Below, piece by piece: positions 24,155-32,689 of a DNA stretch of 47,649 bases. The notes below the pieces were generated by a model that was not told the origin of the DNA, ran no database searches, and saw only the letters and a program-made list of their open reading frames with translations. Every line of letters begins with the position of its first letter. The stretch's first letter is position 1. The DNA lies in assembly GCA_001800245.1 (NCBI GenBank), contig MGVA01000064.1, forward strand, positions 42,851 to 90,499. Direction: 5' to 3'. This DNA comes from Elusimicrobia bacterium RIFOXYA12_FULL_51_18. Lineage in GTDB: Bacteria > Elusimicrobiota > Elusimicrobia > Elusimicrobiales > UBA9959. A program made the position numbers and the translations under genes.

Positions 24155-25054
24155 ATGAATACAGCGGAAATCCTTAAAAAAGTCCGCCAGATAGAGATCA
24201 AGACCGGCCGCCTGGTCAGCGAGACCTTTGCCGGAGAATATCAGAGCGTCTTCAAAGGACGCGGCATGGAATTCGCCGAGGTAAGGGAGTATGTGGCGGG
24301 CGACGACGTCCGTTCTATCGACTGGAACGTGACAGCGCGTTTCTCAAAACCTTTTATCCGGCGCTATGTGGAAGAACGCGAATTGACGCTTATGATAGTT
24401 TGCGACATGTCGGCTTCGCAGTTTTTCGGCAGCGGAACAAAGGCCAAGAACGAGGCGGCCGCGGAACTTTCGGCGATGTTCGCTTTTTCGGCGCTAAAAA
24501 ACAATGATAAAACCGGCCTCCTGGTTTTCACCGACGGACCGGAACTTTATATACCTCCCAGGAAGGGCAAAAATCACATCCTCCGCATTATCCGTGAGAT
24601 CCTGGCCTATTCTCCCCGCGGCCGCGCGACCTCGGTTACCCGGGCGCTGGACACGGCCAACCGCCTGATGAAACGCAGAGGAATAATAATCCTCATCTCG
24701 GATTTTAACGACGCGGGCTATGAAAAGGCCCTGCGCCGCACGGCCGTGCGGCACGATCTCATCCCGGTAGTGGTGGAAGACCGGCTGGAGCGTACGCTGC
24801 CTAAAGTCCGCGCCCTTATAAACGCCGAACTGCTGGAAGAAGAGGACGGAGGCGCGGCGCCGCTAGTGGCCGATCTTTCATCTCCTGATTTCCTGGCGAA
24901 GTACGCGGCGGCCAGGGGGGAAGGTTTTAAAACCATGGAAAGGGCGTTTCAAAGCGCCGGCACCGATTGGCTGAGCGTTGACCCTGCGGGAGACATTTAC
25001 AATCCGGTGGTGAAATTCTTCAAACGGCGCCAGAGAAAGCTAAAGGGTCCGTAA
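24155..25054 (+). CDS. DUF58 domain protein
   Basis: This 299-residue soluble protein has the DUF58 hallmark GRGMEFAEVREYVAGDDVRSIDWN (24 residues at about 36-59; key features are the G-x-E-F-x-E-x-R-x-Y-x2-GD core and IDWN). A VWA-like fold follows with the DMSAS remnant of a MIDAS site and LISDF. DUF58 genes almost always follow moxR, and the product is thought to work with the ATPase. The start at 24155 begins the conserved helix; the 22 upstream in-frame residues look non-coding. There is no clear ribosome-binding site. Confidence 0.88.
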   Translation: MNTAEILKKVRQIEIKTGRLVSETFAGEYQSVFKGRGMEFAEVREYVAGDDVRSIDWNVTARFSKPFIRRYVEERELTLMIVCDMSASQFFGSGTKAKNEAAAELSAMFAFSALKNNDKTGLLVFTDGPELYIPPRKGKNHILRIIREILAYSPRGRATSVTRALDTANRLMKRRGIIILISDFNDAGYEKALRRTAVRHDLIPVVVEDRLERTLPKVRALINAELLEEEDGGAAPLVADLSSPDFLAKYAAARGEGFKTMERAFQSAGTDWLSVDPAGDIYNPVVKFFKRRQRKLKGP

Positions 25055-25174
25055 CGCAATCGCATGAACATCCGGCTGAACCGATTCGGAAATGGAATAA
25101 AAAAAACGGGGCACGGCGTAAATGCCCGTGCGGTTCCTTTACGAACCCCGGAAGTGACGGGGTTTATAAAGACC

Positions 25175-26152
25175 ATGCATTTTTTGCGGCCCCTGACGTT
25201 AGCCGCGGCGCTCCTGCTTCCGGCCGGCCGGGCCGCGGCGCAGACCACCGTTTCTTTCAAACTTACTCCCCCGGCGGCGCAGCCCAGGCTTGCTGAAACC
25301 TTTTCGCTCCGCCTTGAACTCATCTGTCCGGCTGAGTATACCGTCCGGCCGGACACCTCCACTTTTTCAAACAGCGTCTTTGAACTCCTGGAAATAAAAA
25401 AAATCTCCTCAAAAACCGTCGGCGCCCTGAAAACGGAAACCTTTGAACTGGCCGTCTCCGCTTTCGCCATAGGCGTCAGCACTTTTCCAGAAACCGCCTG
25501 GCTTCTGGCGGCTGGAGCGGAGTTGAAGGAAGCGAAAAGTCCCGCTTTCACGCTTGAAATACTGCCGTTTTTTGACGCGAAAAAAGAGCCGGAAGGCATC
25601 AGAGATATTCTTCCGCCTTTTAAATTCATTCCCTGGCTGGGCCTGCTGGCAGCCTTCACGGCCGCGGTCCTGGCCGCCTGGTTTATTTATCGCCGCTATA
25701 AAACACGGGCTGGCGACTCCGCGGGCGCGGAAACCACGGACGCCCCGGATCTGCGCTCGCCCTACGAAAAAGCCTCCGATGCTCTGGCCCGGCTGAGCGG
25801 ATCAGGTTTATGGGAAGAAGGCAAAATCAAGGAATTCTACAGCCGCCTTTCAGACATCTTCCGTAACTACCTGGACGGACAATTCGGAATAAAAGCGGAA
25901 CTCATGACCACCAACGATATAACCAGGGAACTTCGCAACACAGGGGCCGACATTAAAACTGTCATAAGGACCAGAGAACTTCTGGAAAATTCCGATCTGG
26001 TCAAATTCGCGAAGTTTAAGCCGGGAGAAAAAGAACGCGACTCCGCCGTCTCATCCCTGAAGGACTTGCTTATATTCTTCACACGACAGGAAGAGAACAG
26101 GCGCGCCTTGGCCGCCGCGCCTAAACCGGGAGAGGGGGCCGGAAAAACATGA
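25175..26152 (+). CDS. Bat-cluster membrane protein, DUF4381-like
   Basis: From the chosen ATG the protein has 325 residues: a signal peptide (MHFLRPLTLAAALLLPAG, cut near AAA), a periplasmic beta-rich domain (about 25-145), one transmembrane helix (about 160-180) and a cytoplasmic helical domain (YEKASDALARL, KEFYSRLSDIFRNYLDGQFGI, TTNDITREL). That cytoplasmic region resembles those of BatD/DUF4381-type proteins in MoxR-VWA clusters. An upstream in-frame ATG at 25064 would add 37 residues that mask the signal peptide. It overlaps batA by ATGA, so the two are translationally coupled. Confidence 0.75.
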   Translation: MHFLRPLTLAAALLLPAGRAAAQTTVSFKLTPPAAQPRLAETFSLRLELICPAEYTVRPDTSTFSNSVFELLEIKKISSKTVGALKTETFELAVSAFAIGVSTFPETAWLLAAGAELKEAKSPAFTLEILPFFDAKKEPEGIRDILPPFKFIPWLGLLAAFTAAVLAAWFIYRRYKTRAGDSAGAETTDAPDLRSPYEKASDALARLSGSGLWEEGKIKEFYSRLSDIFRNYLDGQFGIKAELMTTNDITRELRNTGADIKTVIRTRELLENSDLVKFAKFKPGEKERDSAVSSLKDLLIFFTRQEENRRALAAAPKPGEGAGKT

Positions 26153-27114
26153 TATTCCGCCATCCGTATCTGCTGGCGCTCATCCTTTTAATTTTGCTCC
26201 TGGCTCTCTCCGCCAGAAGAATGGGAGGCAGGCGCCTGGCGGCCATCAAATTATCCGTGGCGCTGCCCGCTCAGGAAACACTCAAAACCATGCTGTTCCG
26301 GTATTTTCCCTTCTGGGCCAGGGTGATAACCCTGATATTGCTGGTATTCGCTCTTGCCCGGCCGCAGAAGGTGGAAAAAGGAAATGTTCCGCCGACCGAA
26401 GGCATAGACATAATGCTCTGCCTGGATACCTCTTACAGCATGTCCGCGCTGGATTTCAATCCCTATAACAGGCTGGATGCCGCCAAAAACGCCGCGGCCG
26501 ATTTTATACAAAGGCGCGCAAACGACCGCATCGGAATGGTGATCTTCGGCGGAGTGGCTGTGCTTTCCTGCCCGCTCACGCTGGATTACACGTCCCTGCT
26601 GGAACTGCTTGCTTCCACCGAGATCAATATGACCAAGGCGGACGGCACGGCTATAGGCGACGCGTTGATCACTTCGGTCAACCATCTTAAGAACAGCAAG
26701 GCTAAAAGCAAGATCATCATCCTCCTCACGGACGGCCGCTCCAATGTGGGGATCATAACCGACCCGGTAATGGCCGCCAAGACCGCCAAGGCTTATGACA
26801 TTAAGATCTACACTGTCGGCACAGCCGGCAAAGGCCCTGCGCGGCTGCCCACCGGCGGGCTGATAAACGACGACCTGGACGAGGCGACCCTCCTGGAGGT
26901 CGTGGACATGACCGGGGGAGAATTCTACCGCGCAGGGAACTTCTTTGAACTGCAAAAAATATACGAAAAGATAGACGCTCTTGAGAAGACCAAATTCGAG
27001 GTGAAGACTTTCGTCAACTATACCGACATGTATCTTCTTTTTCTGGTTCCGGCCCTGGCGCTGGCCGCGCTGATCTTCATCCTTGAAAAAACTTATTTAA
27101 GGACGATACCGTAG
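26149..27114 (+). CDS. batA: VWA-domain membrane protein BatA
   Basis: The 321-residue protein has two N-terminal transmembrane helices (about 6-22 and 52-70). A von Willebrand A domain follows with a complete MIDAS motif: D93-x-S95-x-S97 in CLDTSYSMSA, a Thr in the KADGTAIGDAL loop, and the Asp of LLTDGRSN. A C-terminal transmembrane helix ends it. BatA belongs to the Bacteroides aerotolerance set, thought to work in the envelope with MoxR. The gene starts inside the preceding stop and ends 4 bases before the next gene. Confidence 0.9.
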   Translation: MIFRHPYLLALILLILLLALSARRMGGRRLAAIKLSVALPAQETLKTMLFRYFPFWARVITLILLVFALARPQKVEKGNVPPTEGIDIMLCLDTSYSMSALDFNPYNRLDAAKNAAADFIQRRANDRIGMVIFGGVAVLSCPLTLDYTSLLELLASTEINMTKADGTAIGDALITSVNHLKNSKAKSKIIILLTDGRSNVGIITDPVMAAKTAKAYDIKIYTVGTAGKGPARLPTGGLINDDLDEATLLEVVDMTGGEFYRAGNFFELQKIYEKIDALEKTKFEVKTFVNYTDMYLLFLVPALALAALIFILEKTYLRTIP

Positions 27115-27118
27115 ACTT

Positions 27119-28855
27119 ATGGAACTCTTCAGGTATCCTGTAGAACTTTTCTGGCTCGCCGCGGGCTTTGCCGCGCTGTGTATCTTCTATTTCAAGGCGC
27201 GAGCCGCTTCGGAGCGCGTCGCGCTGGAGTTAATGGACCTACGCCAGCTCATACGCCTCTCCGGGGCGAACGCCATAGCCCGTAAAAAAACCCGCGATTG
27301 GCTCTATTTGGCGGCCCTCGCTTTTCTGCTGGCGGCCGCCGGGGGGCCGCAGTGGGGCGTGGAGATGGCCCCCGTCACCGACCTGAACGGCAGCCTGGTG
27401 GTGGCTGTGGACGCTTCGGCTTCCATGAGAGCGAAAGATCTCAAACCTTCCAGGATGGAGAACGCCAAACTCATGCTGGCCGCGCTAGCCGACAAGTTCC
27501 AGGACTACCGGGTGGGGATAATAGCGTTCAGCGGAGACGCCTATGTCCAATGCCCGCTGACCACCGATTCGGACGCCATCAAATATTTCCTCTCTTACCT
27601 GGCGCCGGGAATACTACCCGCTCCCGGCACCGATATCGCCGCCGCAATAACGGAAGCCGAGCGCATGCTGGGTAAATATTCCGGACAGAAAGTCCTGGTC
27701 CTCATCACCGACGGCGAGGATCTGGAGGAAAAAGTGGATGAAGCGCTGAATTCGGCCGCGGCGGTAAATTTAAAGATCTTCACCGTTGGAATGGGGAAAG
27801 CGGAAGGGGAAGTAATCCCAGTCTCGGACCAGGGCGGAAATTTTATCGAATATAAAAAAGACTCGGCCGGCAAGACGGTCGTGACAAAACTGAACGAAGG
27901 AATACTCCTGAAGATCGCGCAGAAAACAGGGGCGGAGTATATCCGTTACGGAGGGAATCCTGAAACCACGGCCGAAGAGATACGCGCAACCGTAGCCAGA
28001 ATCGCTCTATCTAAGACCAAAGGCTTCGGAAAGGCCAGCTACAAAAACCGCTATCAGGCGCCGCTGTTTATCGCCTTTCTCCTGTTTTTGATAGAATTGA
28101 TGTTTATGGAAAAAGGATTTTCCGCGCCTAAACTTCTTACAAGGCTCTTTTTCCGCTTCCGGAAAGCGCCGGTCTCATTCCTGCTGGCCGCGCTGGCGCT
28201 TTCAGCCGTTGTTCCGGGCAAGGCCCTGGCGGCTTCACCGGAAAACCTGGCACGCCAAGGCAACACCGCCTACGACAAGAAAGATTTCCCAAAAGCCTAC
28301 GAATACTATTCAAAGGCCCTGGAGAAAAAGCCGAAGAATTCGCGGGTCCTCTTCAACCGGGGCGCGGCCTTTTACCGCATGGAAGATTATGCGAAAGCGG
28401 CGGAAGATTTTGAAGAAGCGGGAAAAACCGCCAAGATCAAGTCTATGGCCGGCTATAACGCTGGGAACGCTTACTTCAAGCTCTCCGATTTTCCGAAGGC
28501 CATAGAAAAATACCGGGAAGCCATACTCGCAGACCCGGGGAACAAGGATGCCCGATACAACCTGCAGAGGGCTCTGGAGGAACAAAAAAAGAACCGTAAT
28601 AAATGCGACAATCCGGACCAGAAAAAACAGGACAAACAGCAGGATAAACAGAAACAGGGGAAAAAAGACCGGAAAGATCAGGAAGATTCGCAAAAAAAGG
28701 AAGAACAGAAAAAAAAAGAGGCGGCCCGCCGGCAGGCGGATAAGCTGCTGGAATTAATGAAGGAAAAAGAAAAGTCTTCCACAAACCGAGAAATGATGAA
28801 TACCCGCTTCAATAATAAGAAGCCGAAAAGCACCGATTCGGGAAAAGACTGGTAG
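27119..28855 (+). CDS. BatB-BatC fusion: VWA domain plus TPR repeats
   Basis: The 578-residue product joins two proteins usually encoded separately. The first half is BatB-like: N-terminal helices (about 8-25, 60-75), a VWA domain with MIDAS D98ASAS and VLITDGED, and a closing transmembrane helix near 320. After a second hydrophobic segment (about 350-370) come three or four TPR motifs (GNTAYDKKDFPKAYEYYSKAL, NRGAAFYRMEDYAKAAEDF, NAGNAYFKLSDFPKAIEKY) as in BatC. A highly charged Lys/Gln/Glu tail of about 80 residues ends it. Continuous frame and order (batA before, batD after) support a true fusion and not an error. Confidence 0.87.
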   Translation: MELFRYPVELFWLAAGFAALCIFYFKARAASERVALELMDLRQLIRLSGANAIARKKTRDWLYLAALAFLLAAAGGPQWGVEMAPVTDLNGSLVVAVDASASMRAKDLKPSRMENAKLMLAALADKFQDYRVGIIAFSGDAYVQCPLTTDSDAIKYFLSYLAPGILPAPGTDIAAAITEAERMLGKYSGQKVLVLITDGEDLEEKVDEALNSAAAVNLKIFTVGMGKAEGEVIPVSDQGGNFIEYKKDSAGKTVVTKLNEGILLKIAQKTGAEYIRYGGNPETTAEEIRATVARIALSKTKGFGKASYKNRYQAPLFIAFLLFLIELMFMEKGFSAPKLLTRLFFRFRKAPVSFLLAALALSAVVPGKALAASPENLARQGNTAYDKKDFPKAYEYYSKALEKKPKNSRVLFNRGAAFYRMEDYAKAAEDFEEAGKTAKIKSMAGYNAGNAYFKLSDFPKAIEKYREAILADPGNKDARYNLQRALEEQKKNRNKCDNPDQKKQDKQQDKQKQGKKDRKDQEDSQKKEEQKKKEAARRQADKLLELMKEKEKSSTNREMMNTRFNNKKPKSTDSGKDW

Positions 28856-28893
28856 TTAACGGGGGGGATAAGGGAAAAAATAAAAACCGCGCC

Positions 28894-30789
28894 ATGAATA
28901 TATCAATACCAAATAACTTTTTCCGCATTATCCGACGGCCGGCCGTCTTTATCGCTCTGTGCCTGTGCGCCTTTGTTCCTCAGTCCCTTCATGCCTCTTT
29001 CTCCATCTCAGCCGAAACCGACAAGCAAAGCGTGGAAATAAACGACAGCCTCTATTTGACCATCACCGTCAGCGGCGACTCCTCTTCAGTCCCGGAACCC
29101 GCCCTGCCGCAGATGAATAATTTCAACATCTACTCCTCGGGCCGGATCCAGAACATCTCCATCATAAACGGCAAGATAGCCACCTCGGTCGCTTTCACCT
29201 ATATACTCACTCCGAGATTCATCGGCAAACAGAAGATCCCTCCCATCTCGGTCTCCAACGGCGGAGAAAAGCACGTCACGCCGGAGATAGAGGTGAGCGT
29301 TGTGAAAGCCGCCGCGCCCGCGCAGGCCTCCCAGCCGCAAAATGCGCCGCGGGCCCAGGCCGCCAGGCAGCCTTCCGCCAGGGCCCAGGCGGCCAGACAA
29401 CCGGAAGAGACGCTCTTCATGACCGCCGAAACCGACAAGAAAACCGCTTATCCCAACGAACAGGTTAACCTGACCATCCGTTTCTACACAGCGGTCCCGC
29501 TGACCTCAAATCCGCAGTACGTACCTCCTACGTTCAAAAACCTCATTTCCGAAGACCTGCCCCCCGTAAAAAATGGGGAAACCGTCATTAAGGGCGTGCG
29601 CTACACCTATAGCGAGATAAAAACCGCCCTATTCGGCATAGAAGAAGGCCAGGCCTCGATAAACCCGGCCTCGGTGTTCGCGCAGATCCACCAGGGCGGG
29701 GCCGTAGATCCTTTCGACCCCAACTTCTTTCAGCAGTTCTTTGCCATGAATTCCGGCCAGGGAGAGACCCGCCAGGTCACCAGCAATTCCGCGGCCCTGA
29801 AAATCCTGCCCCTGCCGGAAGGCGCGCCGGCGGCGTTCAACGGCGCGGTCGGAAACTTCACGTTCTCCACCGAACCGGACCGCAGGGAGATCAAGACCGG
29901 CGAAGCCCTGAATTTGTCCCTTACGATAACCGGCAAAGGCAACCTGAAAACCCTTATCGCGCCGAAACTCCCGGACATGCCGGACTTTAAAGTTTACGAC
30001 ACGGTGAGTTCGCTGAATATTTCCAAGGATAACGACGTCATCGGCGGGAAAAAAATATTCACAACCGTCCTTATCCCCAAAACCGAAGGCCGGCGGACCA
30101 TCCCCAGGATAACTTTCGCTTTCCTGGACCCCGCCACCAAAACTTATAAAGAGCTGTCCGCCGGTCCGTTCGAACTCACCGTGGAAAAAGGCGACGGAGA
30201 GGGGCAGAACGTCTCTTTCGCCCACGGCGGACAGGCCGCTCCCATAACACCCATCTCCTCGGACATCCGCTACGTTAGCGATAGGACAGCGGCGCCCCTG
30301 ACCGGCACGGCAGCCGGGCGCATCTCCGCCATGCCGCTCTGGCTGAACTTGTTTCCTGTGGGAGCCCTGCTTTTAAGCCTCTGGCTCGCGCGCATTAACG
30401 ACTTCCGGCTAAAGAATCCGCTGCTCTTCCGCTTCAGGAAAGCCCACGGGGAAGCGCGGGCGGACCTTGCCGGCGCCGCGGATAGACTAAAGAACGGCCG
30501 GCCTAAAGAAACGGCGTCTATCCTATACGACTCTCTCCTGGCATACCTTTACGACAAATCCGGCCACAAAGTGAGCGGCCTCACAATGAGGCGCACATTA
30601 GCCCTGCTAAAAGAAAAGTTTCCGGACGCCGGAGAGGACGCGCTGAACGGAATAAAAGACCTGTGGGGGAAGCTGGAAGCCCTGCACTTTTCCCCGGGCG
30701 GAGCGACCCAGGAAGAGGCCAGGGACATGCTTGAGACATACACCGCCCTGCTGTCCCTGCTGGAAAAAGAGTTTAAAAAAAGGGGATAG
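28894..30789 (+). CDS. batD: BatD-like aerotolerance protein
   Basis: The 631-residue protein has a signal peptide (to about residue 34, ending LHA), a set of Ig-like beta domains (35-460) of the BatD family (for example FSISAETDKQSVEINDSLYLTI and a second domain starting near FMTAETDKKTAYPNEQVNLTI), and a transmembrane helix near 485-502. A cytoplasmic helical domain of about 110 residues ends it. An Ala/Gln/Pro/Arg linker (about 130-170) contains a duplicated RAQAARQP segment. BatD is thought to be the large periplasmic part of the Bat machine. No good ribosome-binding site is seen close to the ATG. Confidence 0.87.
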   Translation: MNISIPNNFFRIIRRPAVFIALCLCAFVPQSLHASFSISAETDKQSVEINDSLYLTITVSGDSSSVPEPALPQMNNFNIYSSGRIQNISIINGKIATSVAFTYILTPRFIGKQKIPPISVSNGGEKHVTPEIEVSVVKAAAPAQASQPQNAPRAQAARQPSARAQAARQPEETLFMTAETDKKTAYPNEQVNLTIRFYTAVPLTSNPQYVPPTFKNLISEDLPPVKNGETVIKGVRYTYSEIKTALFGIEEGQASINPASVFAQIHQGGAVDPFDPNFFQQFFAMNSGQGETRQVTSNSAALKILPLPEGAPAAFNGAVGNFTFSTEPDRREIKTGEALNLSLTITGKGNLKTLIAPKLPDMPDFKVYDTVSSLNISKDNDVIGGKKIFTTVLIPKTEGRRTIPRITFAFLDPATKTYKELSAGPFELTVEKGDGEGQNVSFAHGGQAAPITPISSDIRYVSDRTAAPLTGTAAGRISAMPLWLNLFPVGALLLSLWLARINDFRLKNPLLFRFRKAHGEARADLAGAADRLKNGRPKETASILYDSLLAYLYDKSGHKVSGLTMRRTLALLKEKFPDAGEDALNGIKDLWGKLEALHFSPGGATQEEARDMLETYTALLSLLEKEFKKRG

Positions 30790-30827
30790 GGAGTAAAGTT
30801 AAAAACGGCATCAGCGGCATTGCATTT

Positions 30828-31571
30828 ATGAAAATTAAATTATTGGGCGTTCTTTTCCTTACGCTTTCCGCGGCCGCCGCCGGAGCTTACGACCGGAGCG
30901 TACTGGCGGAATACAACGATCTCTATAAAAACGGCAACTATCAGGCCGCCCTGGACGGCTATATGGAGATCGCCGCGAAGGAATCCTATAATCCTTACGC
31001 TTTCTATAACGCCGGCAACGCCTATTTCCGCATGAACAAGCCGGGACTGGCTATCCTCTACTACGGTAAAGCCTTCCGGCTCGATCCGCGCGATCCGGAT
31101 ATCCGGACTAACCTGGAATTCGCCATGAAACACACTGGGCAGACTTTCGTGCCGGAAGGCATGCCTAAAGCGCTGCACTATTTGTACTACTTCTTTTCCG
31201 ACCGGGAACTAAAGGCCGTGGCCACGGTTTTCTGGTGGCTTGCCTGCCTGTTACTCTCAATTTACGCCCTGAAAGAGACTTTGCGGGAGAAATTGCGCGG
31301 CGTCATCCTGGGCGCGGGGCTGATCCTGGCCGGGGCCTTTCTTTGGTCGTCCGCCCGTTCCTCTTCGCTTTTCAGCGACGCGGCGGTAATAACGGAAAGT
31401 TCCACCCAGCTCCTGAGCGGGCCCGGAGAGACTTTTAAGACTTACGCCACCCTGCCGGAAGCCAGGCTTGTTAAGGTCCTGGACGATACGGACGACGTCT
31501 ATTATGAGATTGGCATCCCGCGTGAAGGCATAAAAGGCTGGGTCAAAAAGACTTCCGCTGAAAAAATCTAA
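30828..31571 (+). CDS. batE: BatE-like TPR/SH3 membrane protein
   Basis: The 247-residue product has a signal peptide (cut near AGA), two or three TPR motifs (NDLYKNGNYQAALDGYMEI, NAGNAYFRMNKPGLAILYYGKAF), two transmembrane helices (about 135-150 and 160-178), and a C-terminal SH3-like domain (about 185-245). This TPR-TM-TM-SH3 order is that of BatE, the last gene of classical Bat operons. It closes the cluster here; after it come about 220 non-coding bases. Confidence 0.85.
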   Translation: MKIKLLGVLFLTLSAAAAGAYDRSVLAEYNDLYKNGNYQAALDGYMEIAAKESYNPYAFYNAGNAYFRMNKPGLAILYYGKAFRLDPRDPDIRTNLEFAMKHTGQTFVPEGMPKALHYLYYFFSDRELKAVATVFWWLACLLLSIYALKETLREKLRGVILGAGLILAGAFLWSSARSSSLFSDAAVITESSTQLLSGPGETFKTYATLPEARLVKVLDDTDDVYYEIGIPREGIKGWVKKTSAEKI

Positions 31572-31757
31572 AACATTGAGTTTCCTACACCGGCGGCTGT
31601 GTTACCCGTAGGTTAAAATCCCGCAACCTCCTACTACCGCCAATAAAACCCGGTCTCCAAGCGCGCAGAAAATCCGTCGGTGCCAGCGGCCCGCGGCTTC
31701 AATACCCAAAACAACCAGCCAGGCGTTACCTTTGTCCGGTAATAATCGGCGGCAAAA

Positions 31758-31766
31758 TGATAAAAT
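31758..31766 (+). promoter_or_regulatory. Extended -10 box upstream of rpiB
   Basis: TGATAAAAT matches an extended -10 element (TG-N-TAAAAT). No -35 box is found at 17 bases; TTGTCC lies 23 bases away. It would give a short leader containing the GGAGG ribosome-binding site at 31785-31789. Confidence 0.4.
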
Positions 31767-31794
31767 TTATCAGCTTGATTTCGCGGAGGATAAT

Positions 31795-32241
31795 ATGAAA
31801 ATTGCTATTGCCAGCGACCATGCCGGGTTCCTTTTGAAAAAGATCATAGTCAATCACCTGAAAACGCTGGGACAGAAAGTGGAGGACCTGGGCCCCGATT
31901 CGGCCGATGTCTCCGTGGATTATCCTGATTTCGCCGCGAAAGCGGCCCTGGCCGTTACGCAGGGCAAAGCCAACAGGGGGATAGTGGTCTGCGGCAGCGG
32001 CGTGGGAGCCTGCGTGGCCGCCAACAAATTCAACGGCGTCAGAGCTTCGGTCTGCCACGACACCTATTCCGCCCACCAAGGCGTGGAACACGACGACATG
32101 AATATTTTGTGCCTGGGCGCCAGGGTCATAGGGCCGGCGTTGGCGCTGGAAATAACGGAAGCTTTCACCGGCGCGATTTTCTCGAACGAAGCCCGCCACG
32201 TACGGCGCCTGGACAAGATCCGTTCCTTCGAAAAACAATAG
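31795..32241 (+). CDS. rpiB: Ribose-5-phosphate isomerase B
   Basis: The 148-residue enzyme interconverts ribose 5-phosphate and ribulose 5-phosphate. It shows the RpiB/LacAB features: MKIAIASDHAG at the start, the active-site Cys66 in VVCGSGVG, and AANKFNGVRASVCHD (usually AANK-x-x-G-I-R-A). H98-x2-D-D-M-N-I-L follows. GGAGG lies 5 bases before the ATG at 31795; the frame extends 21 codons further upstream but those lie in promoter sequence. It fits with the transaldolase-isomerase fusion 5 kb downstream in pentose phosphate metabolism. Confidence 0.95.
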   Translation: MKIAIASDHAGFLLKKIIVNHLKTLGQKVEDLGPDSADVSVDYPDFAAKAALAVTQGKANRGIVVCGSGVGACVAANKFNGVRASVCHDTYSAHQGVEHDDMNILCLGARVIGPALALEITEAFTGAIFSNEARHVRRLDKIRSFEKQ

Positions 32242-32328
32242 CGTCTATAAGCCGCGCCTTCGGACACACGGAACCGGGGCTTTACTACGGCCGCGGGATT
32301 AGAAAAAACCGCATAAAGCAATTGCACC

Positions 32329-32356
32329 TTGATTATTCTTATAGGTCTGGTATACT
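32329..32356 (+). promoter_or_regulatory. Probable promoter of the minor-pilin cluster
   Basis: TTGATT (32329-32334) and TATACT (32351-32356) are separated by 16 bases, 15 bases before the ATG at 32372. A GGGGGG ribosome-binding site at 32363-32368 lies between. Confidence 0.6.
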
Positions 32357-32371
32357 AAAGATGGGGGGTTT

Positions 32372-32686
32372 ATGAAAAAAATTTTCGGCCTTGTAAAAAT
32401 ATCTCCCTTGGGGATGTTGACATCGGAATACATAACTATAGGGGTGGTAGTCGCCCTTTTCTCCGCCTTTCTCGGATTTTACTCCGCGGCCTATATAATC
32501 GCCGACAAATGCTACCCGGAACTCGGACTTGAAACCATACAACTTGTGCACCGGGAGCTTTTTCACAATATGGCTGTTGCCGCCGCCGTTTACTCCCTCA
32601 TAATTTTCGCCCTCTACTGGTTTTTCGCGCGGGGCCAGGTAAAAAAGATAGTGGCGCTCGCACAGCAACGCATGGGGGAGAATTGA
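32372..32686 (+). CDS. Small two-helix membrane protein
   Basis: The 104-residue product has two hydrophobic helices (about 18-42 and 66-88) with a short polar loop containing one Cys, and a basic C-terminal tail. No family is recognised. It is the first gene after the promoter and is 3 bases from the first prepilin gene, so it may assist or regulate the pseudopilin system. The GGGGGG just upstream gives it a clear ribosome-binding site. Confidence 0.7.
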   Translation: MKKIFGLVKISPLGMLTSEYITIGVVVALFSAFLGFYSAAYIIADKCYPELGLETIQLVHRELFHNMAVAAAVYSLIIFALYWFFARGQVKKIVALAQQRMGEN

Positions 32687-32689
32687 GCC

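Noticed and set aside
28054-28900. Frameshift between separate batB and batC genes
   Set aside because: The frame is continuous with a normal hydrophobic linker between the VWA and TPR parts, so a real fusion is simpler.
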